Shown here one piece after another: positions 1 through 8,605 of a stretch of 64,000 nucleotides of DNA. Below the pieces are notes generated by a model. It had not been told where the DNA came from, did no database searches, and worked only from the letters and a program-made list of their open reading frames with translations. Position 1 is the stretch's first letter, and the number at the start of each line of letters is the position of its first letter. The position numbers and the translations under genes were made by a program. This DNA is from Streptomyces sp. TLI_146 (GTDB taxonomy: Bacteria; Actinomycetota; Actinomycetes; Streptomycetales; Streptomycetaceae). The DNA is taken from NCBI RefSeq assembly GCF_002846415.1, contig NZ_PJMX01000001.1, positions 5,766,001 to 5,830,000 of the forward strand, in the 5' to 3' direction.

Positions 1-32
1 AGCAGGTCAGAACCTCAGAACTGGCTCAAGTC

Positions 33-62
33 CCTTGCCCGTCGGTCCGCCGGCGGGCAAGG
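33..62. terminator. Possible terminator of an upstream gene
   Basis: An inverted repeat with arms ccttgcccg and cgggcaagg is extended inward by a short cgg/ccg stem. It lies at the very left edge, before typA. No gene is visible in 1-277 otherwise; the rest of this stretch looks like the typA promoter and leader, with -10-like hexamers near 150-190 (taggtt, taccat). Confidence 0.4.
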
Positions 63-277
63 TCGTGACTGCCCTTGACCCGGCCCCGAGGCTGCCTCCA
101 CCAGGGCTCCCTCACCGCTCTTCGCACCCCGTAGAACGATCATAGGTTCGGCCCGGGAGGCCTCCGGCGCGCCAGCCCCGTACCATAGGACTAGCCGTGG
201 CGTGTCCGCGCCCGGCGGGCGGACGAGGCTTCGACCGTCAGACGCCTGATTCCCGATCGAGAGAAGCGCCAGCCAGC

Positions 278-2179
278 ATGCCCACGCGCCACGACATCCG
301 CAATGTCGCCATCGTCGCCCACGTCGACCACGGTAAGACGACCATCGTCGACGCCATGCTCAAGCAGGCGGGTGCGTTTGCCGCGCACCAGCACCTCGAC
401 GACCGCATGATGGACTCGAACGACCTGGAGCGTGAGAAGGGCATCACGATCCTGGCGAAGAACACCGCCGTCAAGTACCACCCCAAGGACGGCGGGGCCC
501 CGATCACGATCAACATCATCGACACCCCCGGCCACGCCGACTTCGGCGGTGAGGTCGAGCGCGGTCTGTCGATGGTCGACGCCGTCGTCCTGCTCGTCGA
601 CGCCTCCGAGGGCCCGCTCCCGCAGACGCGCTTCGTGCTGCGCAAGGCCCTCCAGCAGCGCCTGCCCGTCATCCTCTGCATCAACAAGACGGACCGCCCG
701 GACTCCCGGATCGACGAGGTCGTCAACGAGACGTACGACCTGTTCCTGGACCTGGACGCGGACGAGGACCAGATCGAGTTCCCGATCGTCTACGCCTGCG
801 GCCGCGACGGCATCGCCTCGCTGACCAAGCCGGAGGACGGCACGGTCCCGGCGGACTCCACCAACCTGGAGCCGTTCTTCTCCACCATCCTGGAGCACGT
901 CCCGGCCCCGACGTACGACGACGAGGCGCCGCTCCAGGCCCACGTCACCAACCTCGACGCCGACAACTTCCTCGGCCGCATCGCGCTGCTCCGCGTGGAG
1001 CAGGGTGAGCTGCGCAAGGGCCAGACCGTGGCCTGGATCAAGCGCGACGGCTCGATCTCGAACGTCCGCATCTCCGAGCTGATGATGACCGAGGCGCTCA
1101 CCCGCAAGCCGGCCGAGGTGGCGGGCCCCGGTGACATCTGCGCCGTCGCCGGTATCCCCGACATCATGATCGGCGAGACCCTGGCCGACCCGGAGAACCC
1201 GATCGCGCTGCCGCTGATCACGGTCGACCAGCCGGCTATCTCCATGACCATCGGCACCAACACCTCGCCGCTCGTCGGCCGCGGTGGCACGGGCAAGGGC
1301 GCGGACGCCAAGTCCGCCGTCAAGGACCGCAAGGTCACCGCCCGCCAGGTCAAGGACCGTCTGGACCGCGAGCTCATCGGCAACGTCTCGCTGCGCGTCC
1401 TGGACACCGACCGTCCGGACGCCTGGGAGGTCCAGGGCCGTGGTGAGCTCGCGCTCGCCATCCTGGTCGAGCAGATGCGCCGCGAGGGCTTCGAGCTGAC
1501 CATCGGCAAGCCGCAGGTCGTCACCAAGCTGGTCGACGGCAAGGTGCACGAGCCGGTCGAGCGGCTGACCGTGGACGTGCCCGAGGAGCACATGGGCGCC
1601 GTCACGCAGCTCATGGGCGTCCGCAAGGGCCGTATGGACAACATGTCCAACCACGGCTCCGGCTGGGTCCGCATGGAGTTCGTCGTCCCGTCCCGCGGCC
1701 TCATCGGCTTCCGTACGGAGTTCCTGACCAACACCCGCGGTACGGGCATCGCCCACTCGATCCACGAGGGCCACGAGCCGTGGTTCGGCAACCTGGTGAC
1801 CCGTAACAACGGCTCCCTGGTCGCCGACCGCGCCGGTGCGGTCACGCCGTTCGCGATGATCAACCTCCAGGAGCGCGGTGTGCTGTTCACCGAGCCCGGC
1901 ACCGAGGTGTACGAGGGCATGATCGTCGGTGAGAACTCGCGCTCCGACGACATGGACGTGAACATCACCAAGGAGAAGAAGCTCACCAACATGCGTGCGG
2001 CTTCGGCGGACAACACCGAGAACGTGGTGCCGCCGCGCAAGCTCTCCCTGGAGCAGTCCCTGGAGTTCTGCCGCGACGACGAGTGCGTCGAGGTGACCCC
2101 GGAGGCCGTCCGCATCCGCAAGGTCGTCCTGGACCAGAAGGAGCGCGGCCGCACGGCCTCGCGCGCCAAGCACGGCTGA
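278..2179 (+). CDS. typA: Ribosome-associated translational GTPase TypA/BipA
   Basis: This is a 633-residue translation-factor GTPase of the EF-G/LepA superfamily that binds the ribosome and supports growth under stress. The G1 motif AHVDHGKTT is at residues 14-22, switch I REKGIT near 52-57, G3 DTPG at 82-85 and G4 NKTD at 136-139. EF-G-like domains II, III and V follow and the TypA-specific C-terminal domain closes the protein, so it is full length. The start is the ATG preceding PTRHDIRNV, with a gagagaag ribosome site. An in-frame GTG at 197 would add 27 residues unlike the family. The gene is monocistronic and ends in a strong hairpin. Confidence 0.97.
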   Translation: MPTRHDIRNVAIVAHVDHGKTTIVDAMLKQAGAFAAHQHLDDRMMDSNDLEREKGITILAKNTAVKYHPKDGGAPITINIIDTPGHADFGGEVERGLSMVDAVVLLVDASEGPLPQTRFVLRKALQQRLPVILCINKTDRPDSRIDEVVNETYDLFLDLDADEDQIEFPIVYACGRDGIASLTKPEDGTVPADSTNLEPFFSTILEHVPAPTYDDEAPLQAHVTNLDADNFLGRIALLRVEQGELRKGQTVAWIKRDGSISNVRISELMMTEALTRKPAEVAGPGDICAVAGIPDIMIGETLADPENPIALPLITVDQPAISMTIGTNTSPLVGRGGTGKGADAKSAVKDRKVTARQVKDRLDRELIGNVSLRVLDTDRPDAWEVQGRGELALAILVEQMRREGFELTIGKPQVVTKLVDGKVHEPVERLTVDVPEEHMGAVTQLMGVRKGRMDNMSNHGSGWVRMEFVVPSRGLIGFRTEFLTNTRGTGIAHSIHEGHEPWFGNLVTRNNGSLVADRAGAVTPFAMINLQERGVLFTEPGTEVYEGMIVGENSRSDDMDVNITKEKKLTNMRAASADNTENVVPPRKLSLEQSLEFCRDDECVEVTPEAVRIRKVVLDQKERGRTASRAKHG

Positions 2180-2200
2180 ACCCTGGCCGGTTGAGCTTCA

Positions 2201-2239
2201 CGGCCCGGCTCCCCGCGATCTTCGCGGGGAGCCGGGCCG
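2201..2239 (+). terminator. typA terminator
   Basis: Perfect 17-bp stem (cggcccggctccccgcg and its complement) with a 5-base loop, 21 bases after the typA stop codon. Confidence 0.85.
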
Positions 2240-2633
2240 CTGTCGTACGGTGGGGTCCGCGCGGTCCCGCGCACTGCCCTCCGCCCGGCGCGCGGTCAAG
2301 TCGTTTTCCTCTACATCCTGTTCGGATATCGAGCGCTGCTCTCCGGAAGATGTGTTAACGGTCCGTTTCGGGCGTGTCTGTCTGTGATCTGTTTGTCCGG
2401 ATTTCGGACTGTTGGCCTGACCTGATGTTGTCAAAACGAGACCCTTTAAGTGTGGTTTACAGCCCGGCCGTACTTAATAGTTGGCTCCATTGAGCTCGGG
2501 TCAATGGGTCACGCACTGTGGGGAGTGCCGACTCACGAGCACACTCGGGGCGCTTCATCGATCGCCGTCAGGGGTGTCGGCGATCTTTTTGTGCCCCTCT
2601 TGTTGTGACAAGTGGACTCATGAGGAGGAACCC
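2240..2633 (+). promoter_or_regulatory. Long leader/promoter region of peptide transporter operon 1
   Basis: About 390 bases hold no gene. The stretch 2425-2495 is unusually AT-rich for this chromosome (ttgtcaaaa, ctttaagt, tacttaatag) and is the likely promoter area. Downstream, 2560-2590 carries a terminator-like hairpin (separate entry), and an aggagg ribosome site precedes the lipoprotein start. Promoter positions are inferred from composition only. Confidence 0.45.
2560..2590 (+). terminator. Terminator-like hairpin in the leader of ABC operon 1 (possible attenuator)
   Basis: Arms gatcgccg (2560-2567) and cggcgatc (2578-2585) pair perfectly across a 10-base loop and are followed at once by ttttt. 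It lies 44 bases before the lipoprotein ATG, so it would cut transcription before the operon. A competing pairing of agggg (2570-2574) with cccct (2594-2598) would break the stem, as an antiterminator would. T-runs are rare in this genome. Confidence 0.5.
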
Positions 2634-4256
2634 ATGCGTGGTGCCAAGAGCGCCAAGTGGGTCGCGGGTGCGGCGGTCGTCGCCCTGGCTGCGACTGCCT
2701 GTGGTGGCGGCGACGGTGACAGCAAGGGCAAGGGGGGTAGTTCGGGCGGTGTGATCTCCATGGAGATCGGCGAGCCGCAGAACCTGCTCGTGCCCTCGAA
2801 CACCTACGAGACCGAGGGCGGACAGGTCATTCACGCCCTGTTCACCGGGCTCACCAAGCTGAACGAGAAGAGCGAGGTCGTCAACGACCTCGCGCAGTCC
2901 GTCGAGACCAAGGACTCCAAGGTCTGGACGATCAAGCTGAAGCCGGGCTTCACCTTCCACAACGGTGAGGCCGTCACGGCGAAGTCCTTCATCGACGCCT
3001 GGAACTACGGCGCCAACCAGGACAACGCCCAGCAGACCAACCCCCTCTTCTCGCACATCCAGGGTTACAAGGACCTCAACCCCGGACCGAAGAAGAAGGT
3101 CGCCACCAAGGAGATGTCGGGCCTCAAGGCCGTCGACGACAACACCCTCCAGGTGACGCTGGACGCGCCGTTCTCGGCGTTCCCGGCGCAGCTTTCGTTC
3201 TCGGCGTTCTCGCCGCTGCCGAAGGTGTTCTTCAACGACCCGAAGGGCTTCGGCGAGGCCCCGATCGGCAACGGCCCGTTCAAGATGTCGGGCAAGTTCC
3301 AGCACGACGAGAAGATCAGCGTCGTGAAGTACGACAAGTACCCGGAGGCCTCGAAGATCGAGGTCAAGGGTGTCGACTTCAAGATCTACTCGAACCTGGA
3401 CACGGCGTACAAGGACCTCCTCGCCAACAACATCGACTTCCACATCGCGATCCCGGACTCGGCGCTCGCGACGTACAAGAAGGACCTGGACAACCGTGTC
3501 ATCGACACGCCGGACTCCAGCGTCGGCTTCATCGGCTTCCCGCTGAAGTACAACGAGGCCTTCAAGAAGCCGGAGCTGCGCAAGGCGCTGTCGATGGCGA
3601 TCGACCGGAAGACCATCTCCGAGAAGATCTTCCAGGGTGCCCGCACCCCGGCCGACGACTTCATCAGCCCGATCATCCAGGGCTACCGCAAGGGCGCCTG
3701 CGGCGACGCGTGCAACTACGACCCGGCCAAGGCCAAGGCGCTGTTCCAGCAGGCCGGCGGTCTGCCGAACAACACCCTCGAGATCGGCTACAACGCCGAC
3801 GGTGGCCACAAGGGCTGGGTCGAGGCCGTCGCCAACATGCTCCAGCAGAACCTGGGCATCAAGGTCACCGCCAAGCCGTTCGAGAAGTTCCAGGCCATCC
3901 TGAACGACCTCGACGCCAAGAAGTACCAGGGTGCGTTCCGCATGGCGTGGAACATGGACTACCCGGACATGGAGAACTACCTCCGTCCGATCTTCTCCAA
4001 GGACGCCATCGAGAACGGCTCGAACTACGCGGGCTACGTGAACGAGGACTTCGAGAAGCTCCTCGTCGAGGGCGACAAGGCTCCGTCGAAGGACGAGGCC
4101 ATCAAGAAGTACCAGGCCGCTGACGACATCCTCGCCAAGGACATGCCGTACATCCCGGTCTACTTCTACAAGCTCAACGCCGGCTTCAGCTCGAAGATCA
4201 AGAGCATCAGCGTCGCCGGTCACAACGTCCTCTGGGACACCGTCAAGCTCAGCTGA
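2634..4256 (+). CDS. Peptide ABC transporter substrate-binding lipoprotein (operon 1)
   Basis: A 540-residue SBP_bac_5 (OppA/DppA-type) lipoprotein that should capture oligopeptides outside the membrane for the adjacent permeases. The signal peptide has two basic residues, a hydrophobic stretch and lipobox ATAC with Cys23. The mature protein carries the family landmarks VTAKSFIDAWNYG and RKALSMAIDR. The start is the ATG after an aggagg site; an in-frame ATG at 2481 would place the signal peptide internally. It is a close paralog of the binding protein at 9628. A stem-loop follows the stop codon, so it may be made in excess over the permease genes. The ligand cannot be told from sequence. Confidence 0.93.
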   Translation: MRGAKSAKWVAGAAVVALAATACGGGDGDSKGKGGSSGGVISMEIGEPQNLLVPSNTYETEGGQVIHALFTGLTKLNEKSEVVNDLAQSVETKDSKVWTIKLKPGFTFHNGEAVTAKSFIDAWNYGANQDNAQQTNPLFSHIQGYKDLNPGPKKKVATKEMSGLKAVDDNTLQVTLDAPFSAFPAQLSFSAFSPLPKVFFNDPKGFGEAPIGNGPFKMSGKFQHDEKISVVKYDKYPEASKIEVKGVDFKIYSNLDTAYKDLLANNIDFHIAIPDSALATYKKDLDNRVIDTPDSSVGFIGFPLKYNEAFKKPELRKALSMAIDRKTISEKIFQGARTPADDFISPIIQGYRKGACGDACNYDPAKAKALFQQAGGLPNNTLEIGYNADGGHKGWVEAVANMLQQNLGIKVTAKPFEKFQAILNDLDAKKYQGAFRMAWNMDYPDMENYLRPIFSKDAIENGSNYAGYVNEDFEKLLVEGDKAPSKDEAIKKYQAADDILAKDMPYIPVYFYKLNAGFSSKIKSISVAGHNVLWDTVKLS

Positions 4257-4295
4257 GCTTGAACCAAGTCCCGTGAAGTAGTTGCGGGTCGACTG

Positions 4296-4341
4296 AGGGT
4301 GGGCAGGGGGAGTCCGGTCCGGGTCTCTCCCTGCCCACCCT
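4296..4341 (+). terminator. Intra-operon stem-loop after binding-protein gene 1
   Basis: Arms agggtgggcaggg and ccctgcccaccct are perfect over 13 bp with a 20-base loop, in the 158-base gap between the lipoprotein and permease genes. Likely an mRNA-stabilising or partial termination signal. Confidence 0.65.
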
Positions 4342-4414
4342 GTCTGCCGTCCGCCTTGTCCGTTCTGCCACCCCTCACCGGCACCGGGCGAGTCAGCACC
4401 CCTCTGGAGAACCG

Positions 4415-5341
4415 ATGGGCCGATTCGTCGTGCGCCGTATCCTGCAGGCGATCCCTGTACTGATAGGCGTTACGTTCCTCATCTTCTACCTGGTCTTCGC
4501 ACTCAAGGGCGATCCGATCCAGGCCCTGGCCGGCGAGAAGCGCGCCGACCCCAATGTCGCGGCGATGCTGCGCGAGCAGTACCACCTCAACGACCCGAAG
4601 ATCGTGCAGTACTGGCACTACATCACCGGTGTCTTCACCGGTGACCTCGGTACCACGTACACCGGTCGTCCGATCTCGGACATCGTCAGCGAGCGCTTCC
4701 CGGTCACCCTCAAGCTCGCCCTCACCGCGTTCGGCATCGAGGCCGTCATCGGCATCACCGCCGGTATCTTCGCCGCGCTGAAGAAGGGCAAGTTCGTCGA
4801 CAACCTGGTTCTGATCAGCACCCTCGTGCTGATCTCGATCCCGGTGTTCGTCCTCGGCAGCGTGCTCCAGCTGGAGCTCGGTGTGAAGGTGGGCATCACC
4901 CCGGTCGCCGGTATCGACGACGGCTGGCCCAACAGCTACATCCTTCCGGCGTTCGTGCTGGCGTCGACGTCGATGGCGTACATCGCGCGTCTGACCAGGG
5001 CGAGCATGATGGAGTCGATCCGCGCCGACTATGTGCGCACCGCGATCGCCAAGGGCCTGCCCCGGCGCCGTGTGATCGGCATCCACACGCTGCGCAACTC
5101 GCTCATCCCCGTGGTCACCTTCCTGGGCATGGACCTCGGTGCGCTGATGGGCGGCGCGATCATCACGGAGCGGCTGTTCAACCTGCCCGGCATCGGCGGC
5201 CAGCTCGCCAAGTCCGTCTACCTGCGCGAGCGGCCCGTGGTGGTCGGTCTGGTCACCCTGCTCGTCCTGATCTACCTGGTGGCCAACCTCGTCGTAGACC
5301 TTCTCTACGCCGTGCTCGACCCGAGGATCCGCTATGAGTGA
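4415..5341 (+). CDS. Peptide ABC transporter permease, DppB/OppB type (operon 1)
   Basis: A 308-residue BPD_transp_1 permease with an N-terminal membrane helix (VRRILQAIPVLIGVTFL), a periplasmic loop, then about five more helices. The ATPase-coupling EAA-like region includes RADYVRTAIAKGLPRRRV. The C-terminus DLLYAVLDPRIRYE is typical of DppB proteins. It overlaps the next permease gene by 8 bases, implying translational coupling. With the following permease it forms the membrane channel of an oligopeptide importer. Confidence 0.93.
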   Translation: MGRFVVRRILQAIPVLIGVTFLIFYLVFALKGDPIQALAGEKRADPNVAAMLREQYHLNDPKIVQYWHYITGVFTGDLGTTYTGRPISDIVSERFPVTLKLALTAFGIEAVIGITAGIFAALKKGKFVDNLVLISTLVLISIPVFVLGSVLQLELGVKVGITPVAGIDDGWPNSYILPAFVLASTSMAYIARLTRASMMESIRADYVRTAIAKGLPRRRVIGIHTLRNSLIPVVTFLGMDLGALMGGAIITERLFNLPGIGGQLAKSVYLRERPVVVGLVTLLVLIYLVANLVVDLLYAVLDPRIRYE

Positions 5342-6275
5342 GAAGACCATAGAGAAGACCGCGCCGGCCGACGGTGCGGTGAGCGACAAGGCGACCGAGG
5401 CCGAGGAGAAGGCGGCGGCCCGCCAGGCGAGCCTGCTCCGCGACGGCTGGGAGATCCTGCGCAAGCGGCCGATGTTCTACATCTCCGCGTTCGTCATCGT
5501 GATCCTGCTGGCGCTGGCGATCGCCCCCGGCCTGTTCACCTCGCGCAGCCCGTTCAGCGACGGTTTCTGCCAGCTCCAGAACTCGCTCAACCCGCCGTCG
5601 TCGGGCCACATGTTCGGCTACGACGTCCAGGGCTGCGACATCTACACGCGGTCCGTCTTCGGCACCCGCAACTCGATCATCGTCGGTGTGGTCACCACGC
5701 TGGCGACGACGGCGCTGGGCGGTCTGCTCGGCATCATCGCGGGTCTGCGCGGCGGCTGGCTCGACTCGGTCCTGTCGCGTGTGACCGAGGTGTTCTCCGC
5801 GCTGCCGCTCATCGTCGGCGCGCTGCTGATCATGTCGATCGTCGGCGGCGGCGACGCCTGGTCGGTGTCGCTGATCATGGCCGTGCTCGGCTGGCCGCAG
5901 GTCTACCGCATCATGCGCGGCGAGGTCATCGCCAACAAGCACAACGACTACGTCATGGCGGCGAAGGCGCTCGGCGCCGACACCACGCGGATCGCGTTCC
6001 GGCACATCCTGCCGAACACGCTCGCGCCGGTCATCGTCGTCACGACGATGAACCTCGGTGTCTACATCTCCGCCGAGGCGGCGCTGTCGTACCTCGGTAT
6101 CGGCATCCAGCACCCCAACATCTCGTGGGGTCTGATGATCAGTGACGCGACGGACCGGTTCCTGACCTCCCCGCACGCCCTGCTCTTCCCCGCCGCCGTG
6201 CTCAGCATCACCGTGCTGGCGTTCATCATGCTCGGCGACGTGGTCCGCGACGCCTTCGACCCGAAGATGCGCTAG
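5334..6275 (+). CDS. Peptide ABC transporter permease, DppC/OppC type (operon 1)
   Basis: A 313-residue permease partner of the DppB-type protein. It opens with a charged cytoplasmic tail of about 40 residues rich in Glu, Lys and Ala, followed by the OppC_N helix and the BPD_transp_1 domain with about five further helices. The coupling loop is NDYVMAAKALGADTTRIAFR, and the end VVRDAFDPKMR is family-typical. It overlaps dppB by 8 bases and is 14 bases from the ATPase gene, which has a ggaggg site. Confidence 0.93.
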   Translation: MSEKTIEKTAPADGAVSDKATEAEEKAAARQASLLRDGWEILRKRPMFYISAFVIVILLALAIAPGLFTSRSPFSDGFCQLQNSLNPPSSGHMFGYDVQGCDIYTRSVFGTRNSIIVGVVTTLATTALGGLLGIIAGLRGGWLDSVLSRVTEVFSALPLIVGALLIMSIVGGGDAWSVSLIMAVLGWPQVYRIMRGEVIANKHNDYVMAAKALGADTTRIAFRHILPNTLAPVIVVTTMNLGVYISAEAALSYLGIGIQHPNISWGLMISDATDRFLTSPHALLFPAAVLSITVLAFIMLGDVVRDAFDPKMR

Positions 6276-6289
6276 GGAGGGCGTACTCC

Positions 6290-7345
6290 ATGACCACCAT
6301 TGAGAAAACGGCGGGTGTACCCGCCCCGCGATCCGAGAGCGACAGCACTCCGCTCCTCGAAGTCCGCGATCTGCACGTCGAGTTCCACACCCGGGACGGC
6401 ATCGCCAAGGCCGTCAACGGCGTCAACTACACCGTCTCGGCCGGCGAGACCCTCGCCGTCCTCGGCGAGTCCGGCTCCGGCAAGTCCGTGACCGCGCAGG
6501 CGATCATGGGCATCCTGGACATGCCCCCGGGCCGCATTCCGCAGGGCGAGATCCTGTTCCGCGGCAAGGACATGCTGAAGATGTCCGGCGAGGAGCGGCG
6601 GAAGATCCGCGGCCAGAAGATCGCGATGATCTTCCAGGACGCGCTCTCCTCCCTCAACCCGGTCCTCTCCGTGGGCTACCAGCTCGGCGAGATGTTCCGG
6701 GTCCACCAGGGCGCCTCCCGCAAGGAGGCCAAGGCCAAGGCCATCGAGCTGATGGACAAGGTCAAGATCCCGGCGGCGAGCGCGCGGGTCAACGACTACC
6801 CGCACCAGTTCTCCGGCGGTATGCGCCAGCGCATCATGATCGCGATGGCGCTCGCCCTGGAGCCCGACCTGATCATCGCGGACGAGCCGACCACCGCGCT
6901 CGACGTGACGGTCCAGGCACAGGTCATGGACCTGCTCGCGGAGCTCCAGCGCGAGTACCAGATGGGTCTGATCCTGATCACCCACGACCTCGGCGTGGTC
7001 GCCGACGTCGCGGACAAGATCGCCGTGATGTACGCGGGCCGGATCGTGGAGACCGCACCGGTGCACGAGCTCTACAAGCGCCCGGCGCACCCGTACACCC
7101 GGGGTCTGCTCGACTCGATCCCGCGCCTGGACCAGAAGGGCCAGGAGCTGTACGCGATCAAGGGCCTGCCGCCCAACCTGCTCAAGGTCCCCGCCGGCTG
7201 CGCCTTCAACCCGCGCTGCCCCAAGGCGGACGACATCTGCCGTACGGACGCCCCGGTGCTGCACCAGGTCACCGAGCGGGACGGCAGCGAGCTGACGGGC
7301 CGCGGCAGCGCCTGCCACTTCTGGAAGGAGACGATCCATGGCTGA
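6290..7345 (+). CDS. Peptide ABC transporter ATPase, DppD/OppD type (operon 1)
   Basis: A 351-residue ABC ATPase that powers peptide import. Walker A GESGSGKS is at 59-66, the signature FSGGMRQ at 174-180, Walker B LIIADEP at 194-200 and the H-loop THD at 231. The C-terminal oligo_HPY region has the cysteine-containing segment CAFNPRCPKADDIC seen in OppD/OppF proteins. The first ~20 residues are a low-complexity leader absent from the paralog at 13278. The 3' end overlaps the next ATPase gene by 8 bases. Confidence 0.95.
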   Translation: MTTIEKTAGVPAPRSESDSTPLLEVRDLHVEFHTRDGIAKAVNGVNYTVSAGETLAVLGESGSGKSVTAQAIMGILDMPPGRIPQGEILFRGKDMLKMSGEERRKIRGQKIAMIFQDALSSLNPVLSVGYQLGEMFRVHQGASRKEAKAKAIELMDKVKIPAASARVNDYPHQFSGGMRQRIMIAMALALEPDLIIADEPTTALDVTVQAQVMDLLAELQREYQMGLILITHDLGVVADVADKIAVMYAGRIVETAPVHELYKRPAHPYTRGLLDSIPRLDQKGQELYAIKGLPPNLLKVPAGCAFNPRCPKADDICRTDAPVLHQVTERDGSELTGRGSACHFWKETIHG

Positions 7346-8486
7346 GCCGGTCAAGAAGGAGACGGCCGTGGACGCGACTCCCAGCGTCACCGACGTCATC
7401 AAGAAGGACGCCTCGACGACGACCGAGGTCGAGGCCCTCCTCGACGTCCAGGTCGACCGCGGCGAGCCGATCCTCCAGGTGCGCAACCTGGTCAAGCACT
7501 TCCCGCTGACCCAGGGCATCCTCTTCAAGAAGCAGATCGGCGCGGTCAAGGCCGTGGACGGGGTCTCCTTCGACCTGTACCAGGGCGAGACCCTGGGCAT
7601 CGTCGGCGAGTCCGGCTGTGGCAAGTCCACCGTCGCCAAGCTGCTGATGACGCTGGAGAAGGCGACCGCAGGCGAGGTCTTCTACAAGGGCCAGGACATC
7701 ACCAAGCTGTCCGGGCGCGCGCTGAAGGCCGTCCGCCGCAACATCCAGATGGTGTTCCAGGACCCGTACACGTCCCTGAACCCGCGGATGACGGTCGGCG
7801 ACATCATCGGTGAGCCGTACGAGATCCACCCCGAGGTGGCCCCCAAGGGCGACCGGCGCCGCAAGGTCCAGGAGCTCCTGGACGTGGTGGGCCTCAACCC
7901 GGAGTACATCAACCGGTACCCGCACCAGTTCTCGGGCGGTCAGCGCCAGCGCATCGGCATCGCCCGCGGCCTCGCGCTCAACCCCGAGATCATCATCTGC
8001 GACGAGCCGGTCTCCGCGCTCGACGTGTCGGTCCAGGCGCAGGTCATCAACCTGATGGAGAAGCTGCAGGACGAGTTCAACCTCTCCTACATCTTCATCG
8101 CGCACGACCTCTCCATCGTCCGGCACATCTCCGACCGCGTCGGTGTGATGTACCTCGGCAAGATGGCCGAGATCGGCACGGACGAGGAGATCTACGAGCA
8201 CCCGACGCACCCGTACACCCAGGCGCTGCTCTCCGCGGTGCCGGTGCCGGACCCGTCGGCGCGCGAGCACCGGGAGCGGATCATCCTCACGGGTGACGTT
8301 CCCTCGCCCGCCAACCCGCCGTCGGGCTGCCGCTTCCGCACCCGCTGCTGGAAGGCGGAGGAGCGCTGCTCCACCGAGATGCCGCTCCTCGCGGTGCCCG
8401 AGCGCTTCCGGGGTCAGGACACCCCGGCCGCGCACGAGTCGGCGTGCCACTTCGCCGAGGAGAAGGACGTCGTGGGCGCGGCCTGA
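7338..8486 (+). CDS. Peptide ABC transporter ATPase, DppF/OppF type (operon 1)
   Basis: A 382-residue partner ATPase. Walker A GESGCGKST is at 90-98, the signature FSGGQRQ at 198-204 and Walker B IIICDEP at 218-224; the oligo_HPY tail carries CRFRTRCWKAEERC. Compared with the paralog at 14245 it has an N-terminal extension of about 40 mostly polar residues of unknown role. It is the last gene of the operon and is followed by a strong terminator. Confidence 0.95.
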   Translation: MAEPVKKETAVDATPSVTDVIKKDASTTTEVEALLDVQVDRGEPILQVRNLVKHFPLTQGILFKKQIGAVKAVDGVSFDLYQGETLGIVGESGCGKSTVAKLLMTLEKATAGEVFYKGQDITKLSGRALKAVRRNIQMVFQDPYTSLNPRMTVGDIIGEPYEIHPEVAPKGDRRRKVQELLDVVGLNPEYINRYPHQFSGGQRQRIGIARGLALNPEIIICDEPVSALDVSVQAQVINLMEKLQDEFNLSYIFIAHDLSIVRHISDRVGVMYLGKMAEIGTDEEIYEHPTHPYTQALLSAVPVPDPSAREHRERIILTGDVPSPANPPSGCRFRTRCWKAEERCSTEMPLLAVPERFRGQDTPAAHESACHFAEEKDVVGAA

Positions 8487-8510
8487 CCGCGTCCCACCCG
8501 CGCCGCACCC

Positions 8511-8548
8511 AAGGGGCGCCCGGAACCTCACGGTTCCGGGCGCCCCTT
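8511..8548 (+). terminator. Terminator of ABC operon 1
   Basis: Perfect 17-bp stem, arm aaggggcgcccggaacc, loop tcac, 24 bases after the operon's last stop codon. Confidence 0.88.
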
Positions 8549-8593
8549 GCGCGTACCCGGGTAATTGCGTTGCGGGGCGGGCGACTTGGGCCC

Positions 8594-8605
8594 GACAGTG
8601 GCCGG
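8594..8605 (+). promoter_or_regulatory. Leaderless-type -10 for the GNAT gene
   Basis: gacagt lies six bases before the ATG, with ttgcgg 18 bases upstream as a possible -35. No ribosome site is present. Confidence 0.35.

Noticed and set aside
197..277. N-terminally extended TypA start (GTG 197)
   Set aside because: Extra residues are unlike the family; the internal ATG at 278 has a better ribosome site and the canonical beginning.
191..2173. Long antisense open frame opposite typA (and similar ones opposite the ABC genes, for example 9595-12570)
   Set aside because: Caused by codon bias in high-GC DNA; the translations are Arg/Val/Asp-rich, have no family motifs and no ribosome sites, while the sense strand encodes complete known proteins.
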